This document shows, piece after piece, positions 35,061 through 47,820 of a stretch of 64,000 bases of DNA. This DNA comes from Dipteronia dyeriana. Lineage: Eukaryota; Streptophyta; Magnoliopsida; Sapindales; Sapindaceae. Every line of letters starts with the position of its first letter. The first letter of the stretch is position 1. Position numbers and translations under genes: made by a program. Location: assembly GCA_032871835.1 (NCBI GenBank), contig CM065296.1:57368186-57432185 (forward strand), given 5' to 3'. The notes beneath the pieces were generated by a model. The model saw only the letters and a list, made by a program, of their open reading frames with translations, was not told the origin of the DNA and did not search any database.

Positions 35061-37010
35061 TAGACATCTGCCTCAGGTGAAAATGATCTGTGACAACTAG
35101 GATGGGTTGATCGGGCTCTGGTCGACCTTGGGGATACCCCGCCTTTCGTCCATATGAGAAACCTTCCTTACATGGTTTTTCCTGGAATTATTGAAGGTGC
35201 TAGCCCGAGTAGGTCCCCCGCTGATGGTATGTATTATCTGGATTTGTTGCATTAGATCCGCTAGCTTACCCTTTCACTTCTCAGCGTGCTCGTGGATCTC
35301 GGCTTGCACTTCTCTTCCAGTTTGAATGTTGTCCCTGACTTGTTGTAAGAACTCCACCAGACATCCTCCTCTTATCAAAGCCTCGATCTGATTTCGCAAG
35401 TTGTAGCACTCTGACGTGTTGTGCCCCACGTCTTCATGGAAGTCACAATACTTATAACGATTTCTCTTATCGATAGGGGCTTTCATAGGTGCGGGCTTCT
35501 GTAGCAACCTCTTGTCCTGAATGGCGAGATAGACTATTTCACGGGATACATTTAAGGGGTTGTAATAATCGTACCCCCTCTCAACTCGAGCTATTGAGGC
35601 CACTATCTTAGGAGAGGGTAAAGCTCGTGGAGGAGTTCGTTTTGCTGGATATCTTTCAGATCTGGGTTGAGAAATGGGGAAGCCATACATTGATTTATTG
35701 GGAGGTTTTTTCTGGCTTTTCTGAGCTTGCTTAGGTTTGGGAGCTTTCTTTTTCTTTCGCTTTACGGCTCTTATATCGTCATGTTACATTTTGACCTTGA
35801 GTTGTTCATCGACCTCAATTTGATCCAGAGCCCGATCATAGGCTTCTTGTTAAGTTTCTGGAGGTCTCTTGGAAAAAGACTGGAAAAGCTTGCCTGCCCA
35901 CAAGTTCCTCCTGAAGTAGGCGAGGGTTTCTTTCTAGTGAAGACCCCCATCTGGATGACTTCCTTGTGGAAACGCTCGACATAAACCTGGAGGGTTTCCC
36001 TTCTCTTTTGGATCACATACTGTAGATGGATTAGGTCTTTCAATCGAGGCTTAACTCCCTGGATTTATGAGTAGAAATCAGTTTACAACTTCATAAGGGA
36101 TCCATACCACTAGAAGGTAGCTATCTAAACCAAGTCTTAGCATACTCTGTTAGTGTACATGGGAACATTCGACACATAACGGCCCTAGTCGTGTTCTAGA
36201 CCTCCATCTGTTGAACGAAGCTCTCCAAGTGGCTTAATGGATCCTCAGTCTAGGAGAACCTGTCAGTCGGCATTTTGAATTTTAGCTGGAGCTCTGCCTC
36301 TCGGATTCTTCTGGTGAAGGAAGCGTTCGTTTCACTTATAGGGTCTTTCTTTTCCTCCCTGTACTTCCCCTTCTTTATCTATTGGACCTCTTTTTGAAGT
36401 TCAGCCAACTGGTCTCTCAGACGCTTGCTCTCAGGTTTCCTTGAGGTGATCTCGGTCTCCTCATTGTCAGAACCCTTTGAAGAGCTGGCGACCTCTACCC
36501 GACTTCTTCTTCAGAAAAGGTCTATTTGGGGGCTTTACTGATTTTCTTCCTCTCTAACTCGGGTTTCCCTCCTTGAAGTCGTTATGTGAAGAAACTCCCC
36601 CTGATCCCAGAAAAGGAAGTCTGCCGCGGACTTAACTTGCCTGGGTTGGGAACGTGGCAGCTTTTCAGGAACGGGGGCATGGGCCCTAGCCTATCTCGGA
36701 TCGAGGGTTGGAGTCCCTTCTTATTATGGGCTGGCTCCGGAGGGGTAGGTCTAAGGCGATCGAAGGTGGGTTGCCTAGTCTCGGGCCTGCTTGGTTCCCC
36801 TCGATTGCAGAGGTTTTCCTGCTGGATAGTAATGCCCCCAGCCAGCAGCTGAAGGAGGACGTTTTCCATGAAGGTCGCCGCTTGTTAGTCAAGCTCGACC
36901 TGGCCTCCCATAGGAGGATCCAAAGCCCGTACAGTGGTCGGCAGGTCTGGTTCCTGGCCACGAAGCCTGAATTTTCTCCCTTTTTTGGGACTTTTCGTGT
37001 CTAAGCAGCT
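35061..37010 (-). pseudogene. gag: G1 gag, broken
   Basis: Begins around MENVLLQLLAGGITIQ (36869), goes through a Pro/Arg-rich N-terminal part (36582-36869), a retrotransposon-gag core (MKDLIHLQYVIQKRRETLQ at 36043) and a C-terminal Cys/His block (YCDFHEDVGHNTSECYNL, 35274-35690). That block is an atypical C-x2-H-x4-H-x4-C arrangement, which the plus-strand copy repeats. Several frame changes and stops break it. Confidence 0.8.
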
Positions 37011-37111
37011 GAAGGCTGTCTCGATGCGTCTGGTTGTCCTTGGGAAAAGCGAAGCCTTATGACTCTTGTAAAAGAACAAACTTGTGAATGTAAAAATGGT
37101 GGTGTGAGAGT

Positions 37112-37129
37112 TTCCCTCAGACGGCGCCA
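37112..37129 (-). promoter_or_regulatory. Primer-binding site of G1
   Basis: TGGCGCCGTCTGAGGGAA on the minus strand, five bases after the LTR end. The TGGCGCCGT start is typical of Tat-lineage primer sites; I have not matched the full tRNA. Confidence 0.75.
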
Positions 37130-37134
37130 GAAAG

Positions 37135-38285
37135 TGTTAATGGGAAAGTTGTCCAGGATGAGAAATTCCTGCTAACACCCTCGAGACCATTACCATGGAG
37201 GTGGTGGCCTGGGTCGGTACCTTTGATACCTAACCTGCTTAGATGGGAACAAAGATTTATATAATAATGAAAAATGGGATCTTTTATTATCGATCACTTT
37301 GATATACAAAATTCTCTCTCATACATTATCTGGGATGTAGGAAGGTGGTCGCTTTGTACTTGTCGAATAGTGGAAAAAACGGCGGCCGTGTTCTGATGAC
37401 AGAATTTAGGTCCTCCTCTCCTCTATTTTTATCGTCTATATGTAATCTTTTTTCTCTTCTTTCTTTCTTACCATGCTTGGCCTTATTTATATTTGGTCCA
37501 AGTAGGTTTTAATTTCACAAATATCCTGCCACGATCCCATGAATCTGTTCCCTCCTTATCGGGCGGGATTCGCCATTTGAATTTGATTTGTTACTGGATT
37601 CGATGATATCGTCGATGGTGATAAGTTTGTTTCCTTTTTGGAATCAAACGCTTGACTTGTACATGGGATTAATGTTGTTTGTTATGTAGATTTGATCCTG
37701 TGTGTGATCACGACACTTTCTTCATGGAGGTAACCGAATTAACTAGTCGTTGACTTATAGAGCGGGGTAGATCCATGCTTTGGATCTATTCAGAGAAGCT
37801 TGGGATAGACTCGTGGGGACTTACTAGAGGTAGTGTAGGTTAGGCGAGATTTTTCTTCCATTCCCAACGGGAACTGCAGGCTTCTGGAGAGGTTGGTGGA
37901 CTTTTTATTCAGGCCATGAATTATGTTTGACCTCTAAAAGTCTTAACCCGGAGGGGTCTTGCATTGCTTGTTGGGCTTCTTTTGAATGTTTTTGAGTTGG
38001 GCAACCCCCCTGGCCTTCACGGGGTGGTTGAGGAGCCCGACCCTAGGAACCGAGGTTCCCAGGTAGGTGACCTCGGTAAGCCTGGACTCCAGTGTTCATG
38101 TGGGGGCTCGACCTGGTCGTGTCTAGCTTTTTCCCTGATAGTTTTGAAGCCTGGCACCCCATCCGTGCTTCTACAGGGTAGTTTTATGGTACATCCGGGG
38201 TTTCTTGAATGTCGACTTTGAGCTTCGATTTGGGTTGGGAGTGGAAAATTTCTCTTTGACCCCTGGCCAAATTTTACTATTAACA
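37135..38285 (-). repeat. G1 5' LTR
   Basis: 1,151 bp on the minus strand, from TGTTAATAGTAAAA to CCCATTAACA, so the ends are TGTTAA/TTAACA. It is less AT-rich than the copia LTRs. No second copy is in the window. Confidence 0.85.
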
Positions 38286-38416
38286 CCGACCAAAACAAGA
38301 TATCAATTAAAAAAGAAAAATATATATTTGATATATATATTCTTTAAAAGAAAAAGACAAATGGGGAAAAACAAGGATTTGTATATGATACATATTGGTG
38401 CACATAAAAAATGAAA

Positions 38417-38448
<32 letters not shown>

Positions 38449-39034
38449 TCAATAAATAAATAAATAAAAACAAACACAATTAACTCATGACAAGTGAAGT
38501 TCAAATAGTTTTGGGCTGAAAGCTTTGTGCGCAATTGTGTATTTTTCCTTTGGTGGTAACTGATCTCAATGTAACACAGATCATATACTTTGGTTAGTGT
38601 GGCAACTGCGAGTATGGGCATCAAAGAGAGAAAAATATTGATAACAATTAGAATTGTTCTAATTTGTTTTCTCCTGAGAAGAAAGAGATTCTTCAAGCCT
38701 TTTCTCCACATCCTCTATTGAAGTTTCTAATATCGTGATGCATCCACACGCAGTTACAACTCCCGAGAGATAGCGAGGAAGATCGAGTGGTTTAGACAAG
38801 AGCATATCGTAAAGTGAAGGAGCCTCCAAACGTTGGTAAGATTTTATCCATCTTCTTTATATTGATTACAATTTCTTGTATATACGTATATTTTATTATT
38901 GTAATAATCTTATATGTATAAGTTTCAAAAAATAATTATGATCCCAAGTTCACTGGTCCCAGATACAGATTATGATATGTATAAAAAAATTAAAAACCTA
39001 CTTCCGCTGCATGACCGGTGAACGGGTTCCAACA
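38286..39034 (+). repeat. A2 5' LTR, 3' portion
   Basis: Matches the minus-strand LTRs at 42706 and 45819 (ACCAAAAC, AAAAACAAGGATTTGTAT, GAATTGTTCTA blocks) and ends GGGTTCCAACA. It overlaps in LTR position with the partial LTR at 32811-34680, so the two are separate copies. An (AT)n run lies at 38413-38449. Confidence 0.85.
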
Positions 39035-39049
39035 ATTGGTATCAGAGCC
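39035..39049 (+). promoter_or_regulatory. Primer-binding site of A2
   Basis: ATTGGTATCAGAGCC, a perfect plant initiator-Met type site. Confidence 0.9.
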
Positions 39050-40695
39050 AATTTATTTTTCAGAACAGGAAATTGTTTTCGATGCTCCTATATGTATGAA
39101 TGTGTGGGCATTATCTTTATGATTATATGGATGTTTATAATTAAATTGTTTAATTTAAACATGGTTGATCGTATTTTTTTATGGTACTGTGGATTTAGGG
39201 TTTATGGGTTGTATAATTTTTTTTTTTTTTTTTTTGCAGTTATTGTGTTGTAAATATAAGAAAAATGTAACCTGTAAACGAAGAACTGGAAATGAGCGCG
39301 GCAGCGGTAGTTCACTGGGTACAGTTCACCGGACACTGTTTCACCGAGGGGTACTGTTCATATGTACTGTTCACATGTACTGTTCATATGCTATTATTCA
39401 CATATTGCACAGTTCTGTTGGCAAGTGTTGTCTAGTGCGTTCCGTGCGGATTTCCTGTTTCAGATTCATGAGATGAATCGGAGTGACCTGAAGAGATTGG
39501 TAGATTTCTAAAGTTACAAGAAGACCAAGGATTGCCTTTGGGGAATTTTTTGTAATTTTTGATTCCAATTTTTTAGGTTAAATAATCCACAGTACCCGGT
39601 CAATTCATGTATGTTTTATATTATGTGATAATAAAAGCATTGTCATGCATACGTATGTCATTTAGATTAGATGTGCCTACACAAATATATTTGATATGTC
39701 ATACATGCATCATAGCCACTTTTTTAAGTTTTTTTTAATGTGATTAAAATGGGTAAATACATAATTGGATATGAAAATGAGATTAGTTTTTTAATGTAAA
39801 AACTTTGTAATTCACATTAAATATTAATCTAGTTATTGAAGTGCTTAATAAGTTAGATTAATATGGTCATTTATTGTAATTAGGATTAATATGATTAATT
39901 ACCTAATAGTAAATGAACCGAATAAAGTGTTAGAGTTTTAATAGTTAAAACTTGGTAAACACTAACATAATAATCTGACCTTAGTAAATAGTTTACAAAG
40001 GCTTAAATTATTCACTAATATATTAGATTTTTAATAGTTAAAAATCATAAATAATTTATTAGTTAATTAGATTTTGTTTCTAATAACGAACTAGTTAATG
40101 CGCTAGATAACTTGATTAAAGTTAGCCGTTTGATCCTGTAGAGTCTAAGTGCATTAACGGAAAATAGAAAACCCTAATTTTAAAATAGTGAGTGGGAGAG
40201 GATAATATGACATATATATCCCGTGATCTCCATCATTAGTTCAACACCGTGAGATCCGAGTGGGGCCTCGTGCCAGCTTTGCTTTCGTACTCCCTAAGGA
40301 GGGTTTCCACAAAGGTCAATACCAAGGTTGACTTCCTAATGGATAGGATTTCTGAGGGTATTTCGGGATCGACCAACCCTAAGGTGGCAATATATCTGAA
40401 ATGGTGGGTTACATTCACGAAGGTTTCGATTAAGTTTGTTAATTAAACACCTGACTGAATATACGATGACTGAATGATATGGAATAAGAGTTATTCTAGA
40501 ATATCATTTGATTGAGAATGTCTCGGTCCAACATGCAAAGACTTGACCGACCCTATGGCGGCACTTCTTTGTGGTATGTTGGATTGTTGTGGTATAGTAA
40601 CTAGTTTTAGGGTAGTTCTAGTTTGCTAAACATGTTCATGCATCATGTTTAAATTTATACCAAAGCACTCACACTTTTTTTAAATAAATGACTGA
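39050..40695 (+). other. A2 untranslated leader
   Basis: Collinear with the element A leader but with an extra block of about 170 bp at roughly 39290-39463. The block contains a 13-bp repeat, GTACTGTTCATAT, three times in tandem at 39351-39389. No coding frame is recognised. Confidence 0.65.
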
Positions 40696-41478
40696 ATGAA
40701 TGTTTTATTTATTTCAGTAATCATTCCTTCTGCATTACTTCAAATTCTCGTAAACAACAAATTAACTGGTGATAACTACACTAAGTGGAAACTTAACATT
40801 AATGCAATATTGGTCACCAAAGACCTCAAGTTTGTGCTTACGGAGGAATGTCCTCCAGTGCCTACTGCCAATGCCTCACAATTTGTTCGTGAGGCATACG
40901 AGCGATGGGTCTCATCTGATGAGAAGGCTCGAACTTATCTATTGGCTTCTATGACAAACGTGTTTGTCACAAAACACGAAGCAATGGCTTTAGCATTCGA
41001 AATCATGGAGTCATTGCAAGCTATGTTCGGGCAACCCTCCAAGCAAAAGCGACACGAAGCTGTTCATTCAGCTATGCTCGCTCGCATGAAGGAAGGTACG
41101 TCAGTTCGGGAACATGTCCTGAGCATGATTTCCTACTTCAACATGGCAGAAGTCAATGGCGGGGCCATTGACGCCAAGTGAGCCTCATACTGACGACTCT
41201 TCTGAAGAGTTTCGATCAGTTTAAAAGCAACTATAGGATGAACACGTTAAAGTTCAGTCCTACACAATTGCTCAATGAGCTCACTACCTTTGAGTCCTCA
41301 ACTAAGGACTACAAGGGCAAAACAGGTGAGGCAAATGTTTTCAAACTATCTACCTCTAATAATAAGAAAAGGAAGAGGTATGTTGGGAAGGCGAAGGAAA
41401 AGCCCAAACCCAACAAAGCCCAAAACAATAAGAAGTCTAAGAAAGGCAAATATGATTTACTTGTTCTTGAGTCATGAT
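40696..41478 (+). pseudogene. gag: A2 gag, broken
   Basis: The frame opens upstream at 40696; the position of the element A ATG is ATT here, so the family start codon is lost. The core is well preserved: LTGDNYTKWKLNINAILV, ASMTNVFVTKHEAMALAFE, SKQKRHEAVHSAMLARM, REHVLSMISYFNMAEVNG. A frame change at about 41178 leads to LLNELTTFESSTKD and a Lys-rich tail (KKRKRYVGKAKEKPKPNK), then KYDLLVLES. As in element A there is no CCHC zinc knuckle between the basic tail and KYDLLVLES. Confidence 0.88.
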
Positions 41479-41825
41479 TAGTGGAAGATGATTCTTCACC
41501 TTAGATAGTTGATTCGGGGGCCACTAACCATGTTTGTTATTCTATGTAATGGACTAATTCTTGGACAGAGCTAAAGGAGGGAGTCTCCTCAATGCATGTG
41601 GGGTCAAGGGATATCGTGTTAGCACGAGCAATGGGCGTAATTAGATTGCATTTTTGTAATAATTATATATTGTTGGATAATGTATTTTATATTCCAAGAT
41701 TTACACAGAATTTGATTTTCGTTTCTAAGTTGTTAGAATAAAAATATTCTGTTTCTTTTAATAATAAGTCTATTATTATTGCAAAGAATGGTCTGAATAT
41801 TTGTTCATGAATTAATGAAAACAAT
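41479..41825 (+). pseudogene. pol: A2 protease region, broken
   Basis: IVDSGATNHVC keeps the catalytic DSG. The preceding Trp codon is TAG (41502-41504), where element A has TGG, and a TGA occurs at the ES-x-LVED block, where element A has TGT. The rest is out of frame. Confidence 0.85.
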
Positions 41826-42705
41826 TTGTATGTATTAAGACCGTTAATACATACTACACTGCTCAACACCGAAATGTTTAAGGTTGAAAAACCAAAAACT
41901 AAACGACATAAGATTTCTCCAGATAATGACACGTATCTCTGCCATCTAAGGCTTGGTCATATCAACCTTGATCGGATAGACAGACTAGTAAAAAGCGGAC
42001 CTTTAAGTGAGTTAAAGTTTGACAGCTTACTTGTCTGCGAATCTTGTCTAGAAGGTAAGATAACTAAGAGACCTTTTACTGGAAAAGGACTCAGAGTTTA
42101 AGAACCATTAGAGCTTATACATACAGACATTTGCAGACCGATGAACGGTAAAGCTAGGGATGGTTATGAGTATTATGTCACCTTTATAGATGACTACTCA
42201 AGATAAGGATACGTCTACCTAATGCAACAGAAGTCGGAAACATTTGAAATGTTTAAAGAAAGAGTTAAAGTTGAGAATCAATTAGGCAAGACTATCAAGT
42301 CAATACGATCGGATCGTGAAGGTGAGTACCTCGACCAAGAGTTTGAAGACTTCATGGTCGAGCATGGGATAGTTTCCCAACTCACAGCTCCCAGTACACC
42401 TCAGCAAAATGGTGTGGCAGAGAGGATAAATAGAACCCTAATGGAAATGGTGAGGTCTATGATTAGTTTCTCAACATTACCAAATTCCTTCTAGGGATAT
42501 GTGTTACAAACAGCAGCATACATTTTGAAAGTGGTGCCATCCAAATATGTTCCTAAGACTCACCTAGAGTTGTGGAATGGTCGTAAAGCCAGTTTGCGTC
42601 ATTTCTGCATATGGGGGTGTCCAACACACGTACTGAAGAAAATAACTGGAAAGCTAGACTCCAAGTCTGTTGTCTGTCTGTTTGTGGGATACTCCAAGTC
42701 GACCG
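41826..42705 (+). pseudogene. pol: A2 integrase, truncated
   Basis: Zinc site HLRLGHINLD and CESCLEGK, with the Trp of WHLRLGH changed to Cys. First Asp in IHTDICRPM, second Asp in RSDREGEY, and Glu in NGVAERIN. Stops: TAA in the LRV-x-EPLE stretch near 42099, TAA in the DDYSR block near 42204 and TAG at 42492-42494. It ends at SVVCLFVGYSK, where the minus-strand LTR starts. Confidence 0.85.
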
Positions 42706-44700
42706 TGTTGGAGCCCTGTTCACCAATCACACAGTAGATGTAGGTTTTAAAATTTTTAATACAGATAGTAAACGATCTGGGACCAATGAACTTTGGATCA
42801 TAATTCTTTTTCGGAACATATACATATAAAAATTATTACAATAATAAATTATATGTATATACAGGAAATTGAAATCAATATAAAGAGAAGAAAATCATAC
42901 CAACTTTTGGAAGCTCCTTCACTTTACCTTATGCTCCTGTCTGAACCAATCCTACAAAGGTTTGGATACTCAATCACTTTACGATGTGCTTCTGTCTGAA
43001 CCACTCGATCTTCCTCGCTATCTCCCAGGACTGGTAACTGCGTGTAAGCGCGTCAGGATCTCAGGAACTTGAATGGAGGATGTGGAGAAAATACTTGAAG
43101 AAACTCTTTCTTCTCAAGAGGAAAAACTTAGAACCATTCTAGTTCTCAAAACTTAAAATAAAATCATTATTATTATTATTTTGTCATCTTGGGGACGTTC
43201 ATTCAAATTGCATCTTACGCAATGCCATTTTTTTTACGTGCACCAATTTGTATCACATACAAATCCTTGTTTTTCCCGATTTGTCTTTTTCCTTTTTAAA
43301 GAATAAATATATATATCAAATATATATATTTTTCCTTTTTAATTGTTATTTCGTTTTGGTGGGTTTTCAAAGAATATTTAACAGATATATATTTCCTCTT
43401 TTAAAAACCTCATAGTATCTGTTTATTTAAAACATAATCTTTATTTTATTATTATTAAAAGATACCGTCTATTTTGAATTTAAACTATATAAATTCAAAA
43501 ATAAAAATTAAATAATCATATTATCTTATTTTATTCAAAAACAAATATCAACAAACATCCTCCATTTAGTGATTAATTACATAATTAAATAATCTCATTA
43601 TTTAATTTATTTAATCACCATTATTCATTAATTAAATAATCTCATTGTTCAATTAATTTCCCGAATAAATACGTGTCACGTTTGTAACACAATTAATTAG
43701 ACAATCCAATTGATTAACCATTACCCTTGTTACCTAAATCGATCAGGCTAGCAAGGGGACATAAATTACCCACATTATTTTGAGCTCCAATAATCCTCGG
43801 AATCATTTATTAAACTCTTAAATTAATATTCCTTGATTATTAACTCCGGTGTTACTCCACTAAAAACCTGAAGTTGCACTCTCTCAACTGCAGATGGTTT
43901 TACACAGACATATATAACTCGGTGTCCATTGATATAACTATTACATATGGTGTGATCCGCCACAATAGTTCATAATTAGAGCTGAGTCATATTGTCCGTT
44001 ATACCCCTCTAATTACATATATCCTTTAAGTACCGTTGAGTCTCTAATGGACAATAAATCCTATTTCCTCACGAAATTAGGAGAGCTCTCATACTATCCA
44101 AGCCTCGAATCAACCCTTAAGGGAACTACCATCTACTTCTCACAAGAAGGAGTTGATTCCATTTTTATGTACAAACCTTTCTAACCACAAGCCAAACCAC
44201 AATCCCAACATACGGAGTATATTGACCAGGAAATGCATTTAACCTCACTCATGGTATATCAAAGACCACAATCTAACCTGAAGAAGTCGATAAGACACGT
44301 AGATTAAGATCACTCACATGTAGCCATCATTAGTTGATATATGTGAATCTCATCGGTAAACAAATCTTGGTGAGAGATTCATATAGATCATGGCACAGTC
44401 CTATATGATCAAATCATACAAGGTGCCTCCATTCTCATATCTCATATGAATGATTCAGGATAGAATCATCGTACATTATGGAATGGACCGCAGCTATAGT
44501 TTAACAACAAATAAAGTACCCAGCTTTATTTGTTATCCATGGACGCTTTAGATTGCACGTCTCTTACTATATTCGTCCGTATATGACACTCATATACATA
44601 GTTCGAGATTACATCCGACAATCTTGGATGTTGAGTATGCACAGGTTGTAAAATAAACAACACAACAAAATGAATTGAAATTTTCTTTTTATTTATTTGT
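42706..44700 (-). repeat. A2 LTR, downstream copy of the array
   Basis: On the minus strand it ends GGGCTCCAACA at 42706. The other edge (44700) is truncated at ACAAATAAATAAAAAG, so the first roughly 55 bp of the LTR are missing and RT sequence follows directly. Confidence 0.85.
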
Positions 44701-45435
44701 CAATGAGTAGGATTTCATCTACGTATGGGACAAAGAAAACTACTTTCTTGTCAATGATGTGCTTGTAGACACAAGGCTCATCAACGTTTTGCTCACAGCC
44801 ATAGGTTTTGATCACATCATCAAACCTAATGTACCAAGATCTAGATGTTTGCTTAAGTCCATAGATGGACCTTTGCAGCTTGTAAACCTTTTGCTCTTAA
44901 TCTAGAGACACGAATCCCTATGGTTGTATCATATAGATGCTCTCGTCGATATTTCCGTTCAATAATGCAGTCTTGACGTCCATTTGCCAAATTTCATAAT
45001 CGAAATAGGCAGCAATAGATAAGAGAATCCTAATACACTTAAATATGGCTACTGGCGAGAAGGTCTCTTCATATTCAACCCCCTTTTTCTGCAGATAACT
45101 TTAGCCACTAGCCTTGCTTTGAAGGTCTCTACCTTCCCCGTCTACTCCTCTCTTTCTCTTGTAGATCCATTTACACCCTATAGGTTTTTACCCATTCCGG
45201 TAAGTCTACAAGATCCCTGACTAAGTTAGAGTACATGGACTCCATCTCGAGATTCATGGCCTTAAGTCATTCCTCTTTATTAGGATCTTTCATTGCTTTC
45301 TTAAATCTCACAACCCTCTCACTACGTCTAAGTGGTAATGTATCCTGATTAGGAACCATCTGACTCTTAGATGTTTGTGGATCAACAACTCTTGATAATG
45401 CAGTACTAATCTCACTAGGCTCCAACTCATCTAAT
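44701..45435 (-). pseudogene. pol: A2 linker and RT fragment, joined to the leader
   Basis: The leader text TTTTAGATTCC runs directly into the pol linker (SKLDELEPSE), removing gag, protease and integrase. Then follow the DTLPLRRSERVV block, EESMYSN-like text and RT marks (KCKWIYKRK, YGLKQTSRSW, CVYKHI, PYVDEILLI). The catalytic YVDD has become YVDE. It stops at the LTR junction (44700), with RNase H missing. Confidence 0.8.
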
Positions 45436-45818
45436 TTGGAATCTAAAATTACAAAAATACTCCTAAGGCATTCCTTGGTTTTTTTATAATTTCTGAGTCT
45501 TCCATTCCCTTCAAGTAACTCCGATTCGTTTCATGAATCTTTTTTCACAATTTTTCCAGGTCTTCAATATAGGTTACATTTTTTTTACAATACAATAATA
45601 GTAAAAATATAATAATAATAATAAATTACACAACCCGTAAACCCTAAATCCACAGTACCATATAATTAACGATCAACCATGTTTTGTAAATTAAAAAACT
45701 TAATATACATACAAAAACATCATACAGTCAATTTAAACCGCTCGTACACAATCATACATACAGGAGCATCGAAAATAATTTTCCGTTTCGAAATTTTTTA
45801 TTTGGTTCTGATACCAAT

Positions 45819-47820
45819 TGTTGGAGCCCCTTTCACCGATCACGCAGCGGAAGAAGGTTTTAATATTTTTTATACATATCATAAACGATCTGGGACCAGC
45901 GAACTTTGGATCATAATTCTTTATCGGAACTTACACATATAAAAATTATTACAATAATAAAATATATGTATATACAGAAAATTTATATCTATATAAAGAG
46001 AAGAAAATTATACCAACGTTTGGAGGCTCCTTCACTTTATGTTATGCTCCTGTCTGAACTAATCCTACCAATGTTTGAATGCTCCTACACTTTACGATGT
46101 GCTTCTGTCTGAACCACTCAATCTTCTTCGCTATCTCCCAGGATTGGTAGCTGCGTGTGGGCGTGTTACGATCTCAGGAACTTGAATGGAGGATGTAGAG
46201 AAAATACTTGAATAAACTATTTCTTCTCAAGAGGAAAAACTTAGAACCATTCTAGTTCTCAAAAATTGAAATAAAATTATTATTATTGTCTTCTTGTTGT
46301 ACGTTCATTCTAATTGCATCTTATGCAATGCCATTTTTTTTATGTGCACCAATTTATAACATATACAAATCCTTGTTTTTCCCCATTTGTCTTTTTCCTT
46401 TTTAAAGAATATATATATCATATATATATCATATATATATATATATATATCTTATTTTTTAATTGATATCTTGTTTTGGTCGGTTTTCAAAGAATATATA
46501 ACAAATATATATTTCCTCTTTTAAAAACCTCATATTATCTGTTTATTTAAAACAAAATCTTTATTTTATTTTTATTAAAAGATACCATCTATTTTAAATT
46601 TAAACTATATAAATTCAAAACTTAAAAATAAAATAATCATATTATCTTATTTTATTCAAAAACAAATATCAACAAACATCCTCCATTTAGTGATTAATTA
46701 CATAATTAAATAATCTCATTATTTAATTTATTTAATCACCATTATTCATTAATTAAATAATCTCATTGTTCAATTAATTTTCCGAATTAATACATGTCAC
46801 GTTCGTAACATAATCAATTAGACAATCTAATTGATTAACCGTGACCCTTGTTACCTAAATCGATCGGGCTAGCAAGGGGACATAAGGACCCACAGTATTT
46901 TGAGCTCCAATAATCCTCGAAATCATTTATTAAACTCTTAAATTAATATTCCTTGATTATTAACTCCTGTGTTACTCCACTAAAAACCTGAAGCTGCACT
47001 ATCTCAACTGCAGATGGTTTTTCACAGACAGATACAAGTCGGTGTCCATTGATATAGCTATTACATATGGTGTGATCCGCCACAATAGTTCATAATTAGA
47101 GCATGGTCATAATGTCTGTTATACCCCTCTAATTACATATATCCTTTAAGTACCGTTGAGTCTCTAATGCACAATAAATCTAATTTCCTCACGGAACTAG
47201 GAGAGCTTTCATACTGTGAAAGTCTCGAATCAACCCTTAAGGGAACTACCATCTACTTCTCATAAGAAGGGGTGGATTCCACTTTTTTGTACAAACCTTC
47301 CTAACTATAAGCCAAACCGCAATCCCAACATACGAAGTCTATTGATCAAGAAATGCATCTGACCTTACCCATGGTATACCAAAGACCACGATCTAACCTG
47401 AAGGAGTCGATACGACACGCAGATTAAGATCACCCATATATAGCCATCATTAGTTGATATATATGAATCTCATCGGTAAACAAATCTTGGTGAGAGATTC
47501 ATATAGATCATGGCCCAGTTCTATATGATCACATCATACAAGGTGCCTACATTCTCGTATTTCATATGAATGATTCAGGATAGAATCATCGTATATTATG
47601 GAATGGACCGCAGTTATAGATTAACCACAAATAAAGTATCTAGCTTTATTTGTTATCTATGGATGCTTTAGATTGCACGTCTCTTACTATATCCGTCCAT
47701 ATATGACACTCATATACATAGTTCGAGATTACATCCGATAATCTTAGATGTTGAATATGCTCAGGTTGTAAAATAAACAACACAACAAGAATGAATTGAA
47801 ATTTTCTTTTTATTTATTTG
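45819..47820 (-). repeat. A2 LTR, upstream copy of the array
   Basis: On the minus strand it ends GGGGCTCCAACA at 45819, followed by the PBS (ATTGGTATCAGAACC, 45804-45818). The other edge (47820) has the same truncation and RT join as the downstream LTR. It contains TATATC/(AT)n runs near 46412-46450. Confidence 0.85.

Larger units (their letters stand above)
34677..38285 (-). mobile_element. Element G1: 5' half of a Tat-lineage gypsy element
   Basis: Minus-strand order: LTR (38285 to 37135), PBS, gag, protease, then truncation at 34677 inside the protease-RT linker. The truncation point shares TCTC (34677-34680) with the abutting A LTR, as in microhomology end joining. The right edge is a true LTR start, followed by A2 LTR sequence (CCGACCAAAACAAG), so G1 was inserted in that LTR. 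Same family as 55021-61301. Confidence 0.85.
38286..42705 (+). mobile_element. Element A2: 5' half of a family A element
   Basis: Holds the last 749 bp of a 5' LTR (38286-39034), PBS, leader, gag, protease and most of integrase, and stops at 42705 in the LFVGYSK block. The left edge is the G1 LTR and the right edge is a minus-strand A2 LTR. It keeps features that element A has lost (perfect PBS, CAA at the integrase stop), so it belongs to a slightly different subfamily. Confidence 0.85.

Noticed and set aside
36582..37079. Plus-strand frames of 88 and 98 codons
   Set aside because: They are shadows of the minus-strand G1 gag.
32811..39034. One A LTR split by insertion of G1
   Set aside because: The two LTR pieces overlap in LTR coordinates: the left piece already contains the segment with which the right piece starts. 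They are separate copies.
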